64,000 nt of DNA from Hygrocybe punicea (GCA_963556145.1 OY744470.1:4278001-4342000), one strand, 5' to 3'. Numbered from the stretch's first letter, positions 31,116 to 42,585 are shown. Numbers and translations are program-made. The notes: generated by a model from the sequence alone, not told the origin.

Positions 31116-33719
31116 TAAGGCCAGGATAAATATTTTGAATATAATTGCATTTGTGTAATGAATATAATGAGCAGTATGTGATTTAGCATATATTATGCCA
31201 AATTACCATATATGGTTAGACTGGTCACATGTGACTGTCACACCTTGCCCAAAATGTTGATATTAGTCAGCAGTTCAATTTTCAGCTAATTCTGATAAGA
31301 ACTGAAGGCAGTATGAATATTTTGAATATAATTGGAAGGTAATTTGTCTTGTGTGAGACATCCCATATTTGGATGCTTATGTAAGCCACTCCAAACATGG
31401 CCCAGATTTTATGTTACATTCCAGCATAAGAAGTAGAATCATATCTCTTGCCCAAAAAGATTTTCTCTATAGGCAATGCAAAAACATTAATGAATGAATT
31501 AATTAATTAATTACGAACCTTCACTGAACCACGAGTCTTTTAATAAATTAAAAGAACTCGTAACAACTCCAACACTATTTCGATGACCTAGACCATTTGT
31601 TCTCAACATATGGAGTGTCCAATGATCAGAAGAAGATATCATATGCCCAAACTTACGTCGATCTCGATACCTATGAACTGTGGACAGAGGTTGCTAATGA
31701 CAATCCTGGGTGTAGCTATTCCGATTTCATTGCTGCGATTTCTCAATTCTACCCTGGAGCAGATAATGAGCGAACATGGTCCATTGCAGATATGGAGAAT
31801 CTCGTCTCCCAGCAGTCTCTCCTCGAAATTTGCGATACCCTCGTTTTAGGATCTTATTATTGCTCATTCCTCACCATCTCCGCATTCCTTGTTCGGAAAG
31901 GTCATATCTCCACAGCAGAACAGAGTCGAGCATTTCTCCAGGGCTTCCAGACATCTCTTCACATCGGAATCCTGTTGCATCTTGCAATAAAGTTCCCCGA
32001 CCACTTTCTAGATGATCTCTATGCTCTCGACCACATTCGCGATGCTGCGACTTTTGTACTTCATTATGCGAATACAAACCGTACTGCGACTGCGACTGCG
32101 ACATTCTCAGCCCCTCAGGCTTCGCATAGCACCTCCAATTCACCTTCTACATTACCCACACATCATCGTTTGACTTCACATCCCTTTTAGAGGATCTGAC
32201 ACACACAATAGTTGATTGTATAAAGTGCCAACCACCACAGCCCATTGTCGCGACCTTCGCCACTCAGCCAGAGCCTCTACAAGCTCCTTGCACCATTGCA
32301 CAGTCTCCAACAGCCCCACAGACAATCGCACAACGAATATTCGAGATAAAGCAGGAGATAGCAATGTTACGACAGTACTCTGCTCCAAAGCAAGGGATCT
32401 CCGATGCTGCGACAGGCAGTGAACATTATGCGACACAATTAGGGCACCCAGACGACCAAATAGAGCCAGAGACAATGGTTGCGACATTTTATTCTGAGGA
32501 TGCATTACCCTGCAATTCACCTGCGACTGTTCCCTTATCTGCGACTTTTTCTCTATCTGCAACATCTCCGACTTCGACATCGCTGCCCTGTGCTATACCA
32601 GCACCTATAGCTTCGCAATCAATCGTGTCTACATCGCATAGCCATTCCCTGCTTCTCTGTCCACAGCCAGTGTCCCAATTCACAGATATTGCCCCCCCTT
32701 CAAATGTATCATTGCCCATCGACTTAGCAGCATCTGCAAACCAGTTCCCTGCAATTTCTCTGTCTCTACAGAGTCCCCCATCGATCGCATCACTTAGAAC
32801 ACCCAAGAATTTCAAGTCTACTCATGCTGTATCACCCCTTGTCAACAGTTTGACGTCATATCCGACTTCACATAAATCCCAAGTATTTTGCACCGCTTCT
32901 CCAGTTGTTTCAGGTCCCACAGACACCCTCTCTATCGTCCGACATCATGATCTGGTCTTTGAGACCAAAGGTGGAGTCAGAGAACCTCCATCAAATGCGC
33001 TTTTGTTCAGATCAGTCTCAGCGTTTGCACCATCCCCAGATTTCATCGCAGCATTATCGCAGTCAGTCTCAGCTTCTCCACAGTCATCACATCCGGTCAC
33101 TTTGTTGCCTCCAGCCATCTTGTCATCATGTCAGTCATCGCTGTCACTATCACAATCTCTGACTTCGTACTTGCACCAAAAATTAATATCATGGTCTCCA
33201 ATGGTTTATGTGGTCTCCGATCATTATTCTAGCACAATTGTCGACCCCTACAGCTCGACTTCAAGCTGCAACTCTGCAATCTTTCATTGCGATCCTATGA
33301 TTAGTGCAAAACAAGAAGTTGGCGAACCACCTCCATGCCCTAGACATCCTGCGATTTTTTTGATTAAAAAAATCGCTCCATTGACATGCTCAACCCTCTA
33401 TTATGCCCTATGCAACTATGCGACTTCATTTTTGACTCTTTATGCCTTTGATTTTGGTCATCATCTGTGCATTTATTGTCCTAGACATTCAATCTCAAGC
33501 TTGCGACTTTTATATTGGTATGCAAGATGTACAACTTCACTATGTGACTTTTATCAGACAGTTCCCTTGATTTCATCGACTATTTCATTCAGGAGTTCAC
33601 CCAGCACTTTTGGTCCGATTTTTTGCAATTTTTCCTTGCGATTTCATCAAGCCTGTGATGTTACAAGATCTCTAGCTGGGTTTGACTAAGGACAGTCAAA
33701 ATTTCAGTGTGGAGCAAGA

Positions 33720-34362
33720 TGATCGCACTCAGCCATCCTGAGCTCCAATTATATATATTTTGCGATTCCTTGTGATTTGATGCGACTTACCACTCTTTGA
33801 CCTTCCAATCACATTGCGACTATTGCGATCTTCTGCAACTTCGGAGATATTTAGTTATCGCACTTCGAAGTATTTCCTTTGTTCTCTTTGTTCTCTATAT
33901 TCATTTATTGTTCTCTCTACCTATCCCTTCTTCTATATGCCCTTTATCTCACATATCTCCTTTTAGTATCATCCTTTCATCTCTCTTCCTTTGTCCTGAC
34001 AGCTTATATACCTGCCTGTATGAGCCACTAGACAGAGAACCCCCAGAGAATCAAGACAGACCATCATTCCCCCTTCGTCTCAGAGCTTCCCCTTCATTCT
34101 AGTTCCATTCTCTTCACATTCCATCACATTTTCTCACTGTCCAACCCTTCAATCTCACTGCGACTTATGATTTTATCGCAACACTTCGATTTTGATCGCA
34201 CCACTTCAGTTTTGATTGCAGCACTTCTATTGAGTTTCTCATACACTTATATTACTTCTCTTCCCTTTCCTATACTAGTGTAGGCTTTCCGAAGCTTCCT
34301 TGCACCTTTTCACCTTTAGTAGTTGTAGGATTTCCCTTCTTATAGCTACATATAGCGTATCA
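33720..34362 (+). repeat. Element 1 right LTR (643 bp)
   Basis: Starts TGATCGCACTC and ends GCGTATCA. It is uninterrupted, so it shows the empty sites of both insertions found in the left LTR. Confidence 0.88.
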
Positions 34363-36429
34363 TCGCTGTGCTGCATATACACCTCAGCAGGATGTTCGGA
34401 ATAAAATCAAGGAGCCCGATGTGGTCTGGCTGCTTGGCCTATAACATCCTAACTGTTTCTGACAAGCTTTCTGATAGTTGATCTTCACAATGATCTCAAT
34501 GGCTGCCTTCTGTCAATCTCAGGAAATGTGCAAGTTGGCAAAACTTTTGATGGTTTATTTCAAGGGCTGTGGGCTGGCAACCAAGGGGTTTGACACATTG
34601 CATGCACTGGGCCTCACTATGTCTCAAAAATGGTCTTATTCTGTCATGGAATTACTGGCTGAACGCAGTCGAAACCGGCTGCAACAGGACATCAAAAAAT
34701 ACTCTTGGTTTGGCACTCATGACAATGTCAACGTTCCATTCCAAGTATACGAGCAATGTTTGTCAAACAAATCACACTTCAATAGTGGCACTGCAGGAAC
34801 AATTTTCATCATCAAAGATCCTGCCGCTGTATGCTCAGATAGCAGTGCTTACCAGTTGCAGGCAGTGCTCAGAGCCAAAAGTCCAATCTCCTACGTTGAT
34901 GTCCTCAACCTTGACATGGAAGCATCTCCTCGTCTCGACAAACAAGCCTACCACCGTGTGCTCAGGTTCCTGATCGAGGCACCAGCATTTGACTACAAGA
35001 CATACCAGCACAGAGGCAACTCTTTGTTCAAAGCCCCTCCACCAGTTCAAGAGTTGCCAATCGGTCCTCAGCACACAACATGTCAGTACATGCTCAATAC
35101 AGTGCATATCGAGGAGGCTTCCTATGATGGCAATGATGCTGTCTTCCATGAATGGTGGTGCCAGCTAGGAGTTGACTCACTTGAAAAACAGAAGAGTGTC
35201 AGCAAGGAGCTGCTCATATGGATAGGTGACCAGCTCACTGTCTCTCATCTTCAGGGTCTGCAGAAATTTCGGTGCTCTGATATCAACGCTTCTGATCAGA
35301 TGTCGTTCCTCCTTGCTGCTGCTGGCTGGTTCCATATGCAGATAGCTCTTGAACACTCTCTGTTCTCTCAGTACTATGGGACTTTGCTTGGATTTGGCCT
35401 TGTACATGCATTTGATCTCTTGAAATGAAAAGGCCTTCATGAAACTGCTGTCTAGGGCACTTTCCATCACCACATCAAAGAAGCCCTACACCACATCGCT
35501 GAAGCTCACTTCTGAAACCTGTGGTGCATCGTTGGCAAAGTTGAGAAGCTGGAGGACCTGTGCAAGCACTCACCACAAATCCTGCATGACATGGCTATTC
35601 AGATCATAGATGGTTTTGCATCGACAGAGGTGCTGGTGAAGTTGAGGAAGAAATGAGATGACAAGGATGAGTTGTTATTGCAGTCTGTTCAAATGGCACG
35701 GAACTTACTCGATTATCTCAACTTCGACGAAGCAATAAAGGTTGGAGATGTTGGATGGCTTGAAGATATACTTCCTCGCCTTCTTTTCCAATTTGTTGGT
35801 GGGAAGAACAAGAATTATGCCCTTGAAATCTTGGAGATCCTGCAAGGATTGCACCATGAATGGCCAGATGACTTAAAGTAAGCCCTAAACTATCTGATCT
35901 TCAATGCTCACCATATGTTTCAGGAATTACATCCAAAAATACTGTTGGCTGGCAAATACAACTGAAAAATGTGATGGATTCTTACCATTTGACCTCCTGC
36001 AAGAGCACAATGTACGAGACATCAAGGTGAGTAGAATTTAACACCTCTCAAATGTAGCTGATGATCTGGAAAGTATACCTTTGCAACAATCGGCCCATAT
36101 GCAGACTGGAACAACATCAGAAAGATTTCAGCATCAATACCATGCCAAAGAAAAGTCAAGGATCACATCAAACATATTGTCAACCATTTTCATTGAGGCA
36201 AGTCACACACCTCACCAGACAAAGAAGAGGACATTGCAAGACTACAAGCATTGTACAGAGCCTCGGAAATCCATTTACAGTGGGCTCATTGGAAGCTGGA
36301 AGTGAAGGATAGGGTCAATGACTTCCTTGAGCTTGGTTCTAATCTCACAAAATTGCCACAGGTGATCAAACGATGGTCAATGAATAAGATTGACATTGCA
36401 TTGACAGCAGAGGATTGGACGGACATGTA
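34363..36429 (+). pseudogene. DUF6589-family gene, C-terminal half
   Basis: Continues the gene broken at 9719: AAYTPQQDVRNKIKEPD near 34380, a GT-AG intron, then LIFTMISMAAF and a 316-codon open frame to 35428. Landmarks are GLTMSQKWSYSVM, LLIWIGDQLTVSHLQGLQKF and AAAGWFHMQIALEHSLFSQY. After stops it resumes with LLLQSVQMARNLLDYLNFDE, NYIQKYCWLANTTEKCD and a C-terminus with SHTSPDKEEDIARLQALY, ending 36429. Stops at 35426-35428, 35513-35515 and 35654-35656 are TGA where CGA would fit. The two halves together would make one long protein of this repetitive family, whose role is unknown to me. Confidence 0.7.
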
Positions 36430-36689
36430 GTTCTACATGTATATATTAACTACTGTTGCTGTGAATCCAACAAGTAATTGTGATGCATGGGAGCCTGCGA
36501 CAATAGGAAAGGGTCATATGCTGGCCAGTGAGGGTGATAAACATGATGGGGATGAGTGGGAACAGGACCAGCCTGCGGTGCAGAGACCTGGAACGAACCC
36601 ATCATGGACATCATCACCGGGATTGTGTTGGCAGCAGTGGCAGCCTTCCGTCAAGCAGTTTCTTGGTGTTTCTCTGCTAATTGTTCATC

Positions 36690-37725
36690 ATACCTTTGTG
36701 CTTGCCTCTGTGCAGTTTTCCTTGCTTTCTTTGCCTTTGCCTCCACCTTTCATGTGACAGATGATAGGTGTGATATTTGGTTGGTTGTTTCCTAAATTCA
36801 TCATGAAAGTGCTTGAGGGGGAAAATGCGAGACTGTCTTTGACTTCGTCAAGAACGTGTGGTGGAAATGTTGTGGATACTGCCAGGAAAGGCATCCTGGC
36901 CGAAACGTATGATCTTAGCTTGCTGAGCTCAGCGAATTTCTTGCAGAAATTGTTGCCCCATTGCAAGATACAATGGGCTTCATCAACTATGATTGCAAGG
37001 AGATCCTTCGAGAACTGTGGATTGCACAACAACTTTGAGAACTTTTCATGATCGAGACACATCTCTGGCGATGTTAGGATTATCTGATGCTTGCACGATT
37101 CAATTTCCTGTAATAAAGTCATAAGACATGCCCAGAATACAACAGGATGACTTTACTTACCGCATGAAGTTTGGAGGAGTAAATGTCTCCATTGACAGCT
37201 GTTGCTGTGAGCCCCATAAGTTTAAAATGTTTCACCTGTTCATTTTTAGCATGAGATTACAGTCTCATATTGATCGGAGGGAACCAAATGTACCTGTTCA
37301 AATTCAAGTTCATTCAGTGGGGATATCACTAGAACCATCTTCTTTTTTGTCTTGTCAAGGAGCAGCGGCATGCCAAAAGGCATCATCTTGCCAGCCCCTG
37401 TACCTGCAATGACAATGCAATCCAAATGGAGCATCAGTGCCTCGGTCACATCGAGTTGCCAATTATAAGGCGATCTTCCTTCAAACTTCAATGTTAATTC
37501 TTGTCGCATTACTTCAGAATTGTACTTGACAGAACCCACAGCGTCCAGGTGGGCTTGTTCTAATATTTTGAGTGAATCAGCATCAGTAGACTCACTGGTA
37601 ATCATGGTGCAGAATTGATTACCTAGGTCACGTGCTAGGGACCCACACCCGCTGAATGTCACCAGAGTGCTTTCGTATATTTTAAACTCCGCTTCGGATA
37701 CATCCACTGTAGCTAGAGACAACAC
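36690..37725 (-). pseudogene. RecQ-like DEAH helicase fragment
   Basis: The minus-strand exons give YNWQLDVTEALMLHLDC, a Walker A loop AGTGAGKMMPF, VLVISPLNELE, then after an intron MGLTATAVNGDIYSSKLHA, a second intron, QIILTSPEMCLDHEKFSKLL, the DEAH box IVDEAHCILQWG, SKLRSYV and NLGNNQPNITPII. This is the first RecA-like domain of a RecQ-type helicase. Canonical Walker A GKT is changed to GKM. Domain 2, the zinc-binding region and HRDC are absent, as the frame degenerates into a Lys-rich tail after 36750. Truncated relic; the family is expanded in Agaricomycetes. Confidence 0.65.
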
Positions 37726-37740
37726 TATACGAGACTATTA

Positions 37741-38300
37741 GTATTCGCGGGTGTCGTCTCAAGACTCTCAACGTATACTTGAACAATTCGCTCGCATCCC
37801 GCCCGATACCACTATCAAAAACAAATACCACGGTGTTTACGACAAGATTCTTAATAAAGTGTGCTTCATCGATGAAGTTTTTACTTTTGAACCACAGTAC
37901 TAGTATCCTGTCGGTGTGCCTTCGATCGACTTTGTGATCACCTATGTTGTCAAATGACCTGCCAATCTTCTTCCTCAAAATCAAACCTCCTCTCCATATC
38001 AACCACATTTCGAGCAGAATCGACGCAGACGCGCAGATGAGGGCTAGATTTTGGGCACTTTACAATGTCACCCTGACTGCCAGGCTTCATGGCATCAGCG
38101 CCTTGGGACAGAGGATTGCTTTTTATTGCATGGACAAAGCTACAGGCAGCATAAACCCCAATTATGTTGCGCCATCCACCGAGCACATGATAGACACAGT
38201 TCCATCGGATAGGTGGGACTGACATTACAATGGAGGAAGGGTATCAGAGGCTCATGGCGGTCATTAACGATGTCAAACAAATGGCAGCGGTGCTGTGAAC
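37741..38300 (+). pseudogene. Fragment of a dispersed Agaricomycete family, possibly nuclease-like
   Basis: Read with frame changes: SQDSQRILEQFARIPPDT, KYHGVYDKILNKVCFIDE, FFLKIKPPLHI, DADAQMRARFWALYNVTL, ARLHGISALGQRIAFYCMD and IDTVPSDRWD. I know this order from a repetitive Agaricomycete family. The (E/K)IK segment after a hydrophobic strand resembles a PD-(D/E)xK nuclease core, but the acidic residue is replaced here, so this reading is tentative. It lies head to head with the RecQ-like relic. Stops and frame changes mark it as dead. Confidence 0.4.
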
Positions 38301-40331
38301 ATAAGTACTGTATATATATACCATTTACTGCTTCTAACGCATCCCTTTGCTATAAGCTCTATTCGATTATTGTTCCGCACAAGACAATATGGGCTGATCA
38401 ATTAGTGATAATATGATGCTGTAATGGATTTCGACTACAGTCATTCATGGCTCCCTGAGACACCCTGGTTCCTTGAGACAAAAGGCCCGGAAGCCATCAA
38501 TTTTGTAGAATACCCCCTCGGACTTGTTTACAGTACATAGATAAACTACACACCTACCTTTTGATACCAAAATTGCAGCGCCGGATGCTTGTCAGGCCTG
38601 GCGCTGTCACATCAGGAAAACGTGGAGACACAGGGATTTCCAGACAGATCTTATCAACAGATAGCTGACTGATATCATGTGATCTAGTGATATATAAGCT
38701 TATCACAATTTAGAACTCTGATAACAATATTGTCATACTATTCCTGTAGCTATCACATTGATATTTTAAGATAAAGTCATGTAATTCTGATAACAATATT
38801 GTCACGCTATTCCTGTAGCTATCACATTGATATTTTAAGATAAAGTCGTGTAATTCTGATAACAATATTGTCACGCTATTCCTGTAGCTATCACACTGAT
38901 ATTCTAAGATCATGTCATGTAATTCTGATGTTAAGATGGTGAATTCTTCTCAGAGGTATTGCAAGACTGGAATCATTTTGTATGTGGTGATATATTAAAA
39001 TCTATGCATGGTCACACTGTTAAGATTTGGCATTCCATTGGCAAGTAACTATCTTCCTTGTACCTGGAGTCTGTATAAATATGTACACATATGTTGGCAC
39101 TATTTGGCTGCACACCTGTGGGTTGAACAAAATACAAAATCTTGTTCATGTCTCAAATTTTCATCCTTACACTTATATTAAGCATTCAAACTGGACAATA
39201 AGACAATAAGTGAGATAAGATAAACTTTCAAGACCTTGAGATAAGATTAGATAAAATTAATTCTAAGACCTTGAGATAACATCAGATAAATTCCAAGAAG
39301 ATTTAACATGAGACCATTATAAGATAAGTGAATGAGAAAGACAATGGTTAAAAGGCAGAATTTTTTCCCCTCCTATTACTCAATAACAGATATTCTAATA
39401 TCATTGGTTACCAATGAATACCAGAATTATTGGTCAAGACATTGTTGGCAACTAATGCTACATTGACATCAATATGCTTGATGTGATGTATTTTCATCTA
39501 GGTAACCATAAATTATCTGAGTTGACCTGGCTGTCATCATAGTGATACTGGATGTTACTTATGATGTATCAGATCAGGTCTTATAAGACTTTCTCATTTC
39601 ATGTTCAATTTCCTGATGGTGCAGATCAGTGATGAAAATTCAATGAAATGTTCCAGAACTCCCCAAATGATGACACCAATGTCTGAAATTTGTGGTAGTT
39701 TTTGTCTCACACTTCATGCACACACATTTGTTCAAAAAAAAAAAACCATCTGCACCCAAGAAATGTGTATTCTCTGCTCAATGGCCGGCACAGCGAGCGG
39801 CATGTCACATCACACTTCCCAATTAGGACTGATGCACGCACAAATTGCTTAGGAAGTCACACACTGTCGCAAGGACAGAGTTACGGCCGATAAGCACTTT
39901 TTCCAAAGATCGCTTTCATCGCCAATGTTCCTCACTTCCGATAAGACTTCTGAAGCTCTCACAGGTAATATGACATATTTGAGTATGATACTGTGTATTT
40001 ACATGAGGAAGGAAGTGTGTTTATTGTGAATTCCGAGGTGTAACTAAAATTGGCTGTCTCAAGGAGCCATGAATGACTGTACTTTTCCACATGCAGAATC
40101 TTACGAGTTGTGTCCAGTGCAATGGCACTGGTGAATGGATAAAATATTAGCAGACTAATCAAGCTCCTGCAGTTTTTTGGGGCCGCCCTGAAACAGTGGC
40201 GATAAGAGACCTCCCATGCATACACTAGTATTGCCACCAAATGTGAATTGCTAAACGAAGACTCCATGGTGATAAGAGTATGCCGGCAAAAAGAACCACA
40301 TTTCAATGCAGGAGATGTTGGCCTTCTCAAG
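38301..40331. other. AT-rich intergenic region with a minisatellite
   Basis: No gene is supported. Besides the 69-bp array at 38718-38924, a shorter AGACCTTGAGATAA unit recurs around 39226-39280. Open frames are short and lack splice support. Confidence 0.4.
38718..38924. repeat. 69-bp minisatellite, three units
   Basis: Units start at 38718, 38787 and 38856, each beginning CTGATAACAATATTGTCA and ending near GTCATGTAATT. Only a few substitutions separate them. Confidence 0.88.
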
Positions 40332-42585
40332 CTACCAGAGTTCCCGCTGAAAAACCACCTTCCTGGGGACATCACGCTTGAGATTATCCAGGACCTCACC
40401 TGCCACACCACCTGTACAGCAAGCCAAAGAAGGGTCCCGGTCAACATCCATTCGATGTGTTCAAGAAATACTAGGTCGAGGAATGGTTTACTTACTGATG
40501 GGATGCTGAATCTTGTCCATGACCGACATTCCCTGATTAAGTTGACTGCCTAGGTCTGCATGAATTGCATTAGACGCCATGTCCTCCAACTTGCTCTCGA
40601 CCTTGAGTGCCGTGCTGATGGGCTTCCCGACTCCAGGGATGAACTTGGCCACTTTAGACCCAACAGACGCTGCGGTGGACATGACCTTGAGTCCAAACTT
40701 GGCGATTTTGCCCCCATTGTGTTTCACAAAGTTGGCCGCTGAGGTATGCTATTTGGAGATGAAAGGCGGTGGAGGAGCAGAGAAAACCCACCAGTCTTAA
40801 CGCCACTGGCCACTTTCTTGGCAGCTGCGAGGAGTGCGTTCGGGTTAATGTAGAAAAGTAGAAATAGCATGCACTTACCGGTCTTGACGCCACTTGCAAC
40901 TTTCTTGGCAACTATGAGGAACTTGTCCAGTTTGACGCGCAACAGAGAAAGGGGAATATCCATACCATTTTTTACGCCATTCCCAACTTTTTTGGCAGCT
41001 GGAGGGATATATTCGGTTGGATGTACAAGAGGAAAGGGACATGACCGAACCATTCTTTATGCCATTCCCAACCTTTTTGGCAGCTGCATGGGGATATATT
41101 CAGTTACATGCACAAGAGGAAAATGACACGACCGAACCATTCTTTACGCCATTCCCAACCTTTTTGGCAGCTGCGGGGGAAATATTCAGTTACATGCACA
41201 AGAGGAAAAGGACACGTCCGAACCATTCTTTATGCCATTCCCAACCTTGCCGGCAGCTGCGGGGGATATATTCAGTTACATGCAGAAGGGGAAAAGGACA
41301 CGTCCGAACCATTCTTTATGCCATTCCCAACCTTGCCGGCAGCTGTGATGAATATGTCCAGGTCAACGGAGAGAAGAGGAGAGGACATGTACAGACCAGT
41401 CTTTACACCACTAGCGACTTTCTTGACAGCTGTGAGGAAATATGTCCAGTTCAAGGCACAAGAGAAGAGGCATGTCCTTACTATTCTTTACGCCACTTGC
41501 CACCTTCTTGGCAGCTGTGAGGATTGTATTCGGATCAATATTGAGGAGCGTAAAGGAATGTACACACCGGTCTTTACACCATTACCAACCTTAGCGACGG
41601 CTGTGAGGAATGGATTAGGATTCAGCGAAGGGAGGAGAGGAAATTTACATACCGGTCTTTACGCCACCAACAACCTTTTTGGCAGCTATGATAAATGTTC
41701 GGACCAGTGCAGACGAGAGGAGAGGGGACATATTTTACCGGTCTTTACACCATTCCCAACCTTATTCACGGCTGTGAGAATGTATTCAGATCAGTGATAA
41801 GGAGAAACTGAATGAAGATACCAGTCTTTACACCACTAGCAACCTTTGTGGCGGCTGCACCAAATATACTTGGGTTAATGCAGAGAATGGGAATGGGAAT
41901 GCAGTTACCAGTCTTTACGCCACTCGCCACCTTCGTGGCAGCTGTAAGAAATATATTTCAATCAGCAACCAAAAGAAGGGGTGTGCGAACGAACACACCA
42001 TTCTTTACGCCACTCGCAACCTTCGTGGCAGCTATGAACAAGAAATATCTTCTGGTCAATGTAGTGGCGGGAAGCCTAAGAAAGTACAAACCGTTCTTGA
42101 TGGCACCCCCGGCTTTTTGGAAGCCTGTAGCAATACATTAAGGCGAGCCACATATTAACCGAACGGCGGACTGACCGCCCTTTATGGCCTGACCGGCTTT
42201 CTGCGGACGGTTGATTTACCTCTGCAGACGATGATCAAGATGATCAACTTGCCTGGAATCCTGATTTGATCTTGTCAAAAATATTCCTCTTCCGGAGGTG
42301 AATCCCCTGCTGAGATTGCTCTGAATTCTGCAAGATGTTCTGAAGACTGAGTGCTCCTTGATTAACGGATGAACTTACTGTGGTGTAGTAGGACTTGACG
42401 GAAGGGTGGAAGTTCGGGGTGACGGAATAGCTTGGGTGTTCGCCAGGGTGAACTGCCTTGGTGTAGTCACGGTTGCTAACAGACTTGTCCGGCGTAATAG
42501 AGAGTGGGGCCGCCCACACACGAGTGAAGAAGTGAATGTATATGAGGATAAGGGCAAGGAGACCAGCTCGCGAAAGGATGAGCAT
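40332..42585 (-). CDS. Secreted 11-residue-repeat protein from sixteen 33-nt mini-exons (402 aa)
   Basis: Twenty exons sum to 1209 nt in one frame. Exon 1 (42253-42585) encodes a signal peptide (MLILSRAGLLALILIYIHFF, likely cut near VWA/A), a spacer and a Kex2-like site LRKR before NIFDKIKSGFQ. Intron 1 has a GC donor (CAG/GCAAGT). Exon 2 is 42176-42200. Exons 3-18 are each exactly 33 nt and phase 1-1, at 42092, 41999, 41909, 41822, 41739, 41653, 41568, 41482, 41397, 41310, 41224, 41138, 41051, 40966, 40879 and 40792 (lowest coordinate). Each gives one 11-residue unit such as AAKKVASGVKT or AAKKVGNGIKN. Exon 19 (40496-40738) and exon 20 (40332-40411) encode a non-repeat tail ending RELW. Lys-rich amphipathic 11-mers resemble lipid-binding 11-mer repeats (synuclein, LEA); any function is inference. 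Confidence 0.85.

Larger units (their letters stand above)
20375..31564 (-). mobile_element. Repeat X, copy 2, carrying the hAT element and a foldback MITE
   Basis: The outer ends are the inverse of copy 1: it begins TGACTTGTTTAGTGGGCC and ends AAAAGAACTCGTAAC. Once the hAT element (with its 8-bp duplication) and the 640-bp foldback are removed, about 1.25 kb remains, comparable with the 1.1 kb of copy 1. TCACATGTGA palindromes recur near 20943, 21022, 30396 and 31224. It interrupts the gag of element 1. I could not confirm a target duplication here. Confidence 0.7.
20309..33689 (+). pseudogene. Element 1 gag-like polyprotein, split by repeat X
   Basis: The N-terminal piece at 20309-20374 (MDDFYMPTRHAETAPTFDPQ) is cut by repeat X. 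The frame resumes at 31564 as QLQHYFDDLDHLFSTYGVS and continues YVDLDTYELWTEV, AAISQFYPGADNE, IADMENLVSQQ and LVRKGHISTAEQ, aligning with the gag of element 2. The first frame stops at 32190. A shift near 32170 leads into SLLEDLTHTIVDCIKC and a Ser/Pro/Thr-rich tail to 33689, only 30 bases before the right LTR. No pol domain is present. Either one frameshift mutation or programmed shifting would explain the break; decay is likelier given the split. Confidence 0.6.
9720..34362 (+). mobile_element. LTR retroelement 1 (gag-only), heavily nested
   Basis: It starts TGATACGC and ends GCGTATCA, an 8-base inverted pair with TG...CA ends. The flanks TTGC and TCGC look like a 4-bp target duplication that differs by a C/T change. 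The left LTR survives in three pieces (9720-9996, 10558-10699, 19830-20051; about 641 bases) and the right LTR is 33720-34362 (643 bases). A primer-binding site follows the left LTR, and the only coding region is a gag-like frame. No protease, reverse transcriptase or integrase motif is visible, so it is non-autonomous (TR-GAG/LARD type). Without insertions it would be about 3.8 kb. Confidence 0.85.

Noticed and set aside
41017..41797. Two long overlapping plus-strand frames (167 and 229 codons)
   Set aside because: They run antisense through the mini-exons and their introns; their apparent repeats are shadows of the duplicated minus-strand units.
40792..42124. Regularly spaced 33-bp repeats resembling a CRISPR array
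   Set aside because: Each unit is bounded by AG and GT splice sites on the minus strand, keeps codon phase, and lies in a eukaryotic gene; the spacers are introns, several of them alike.
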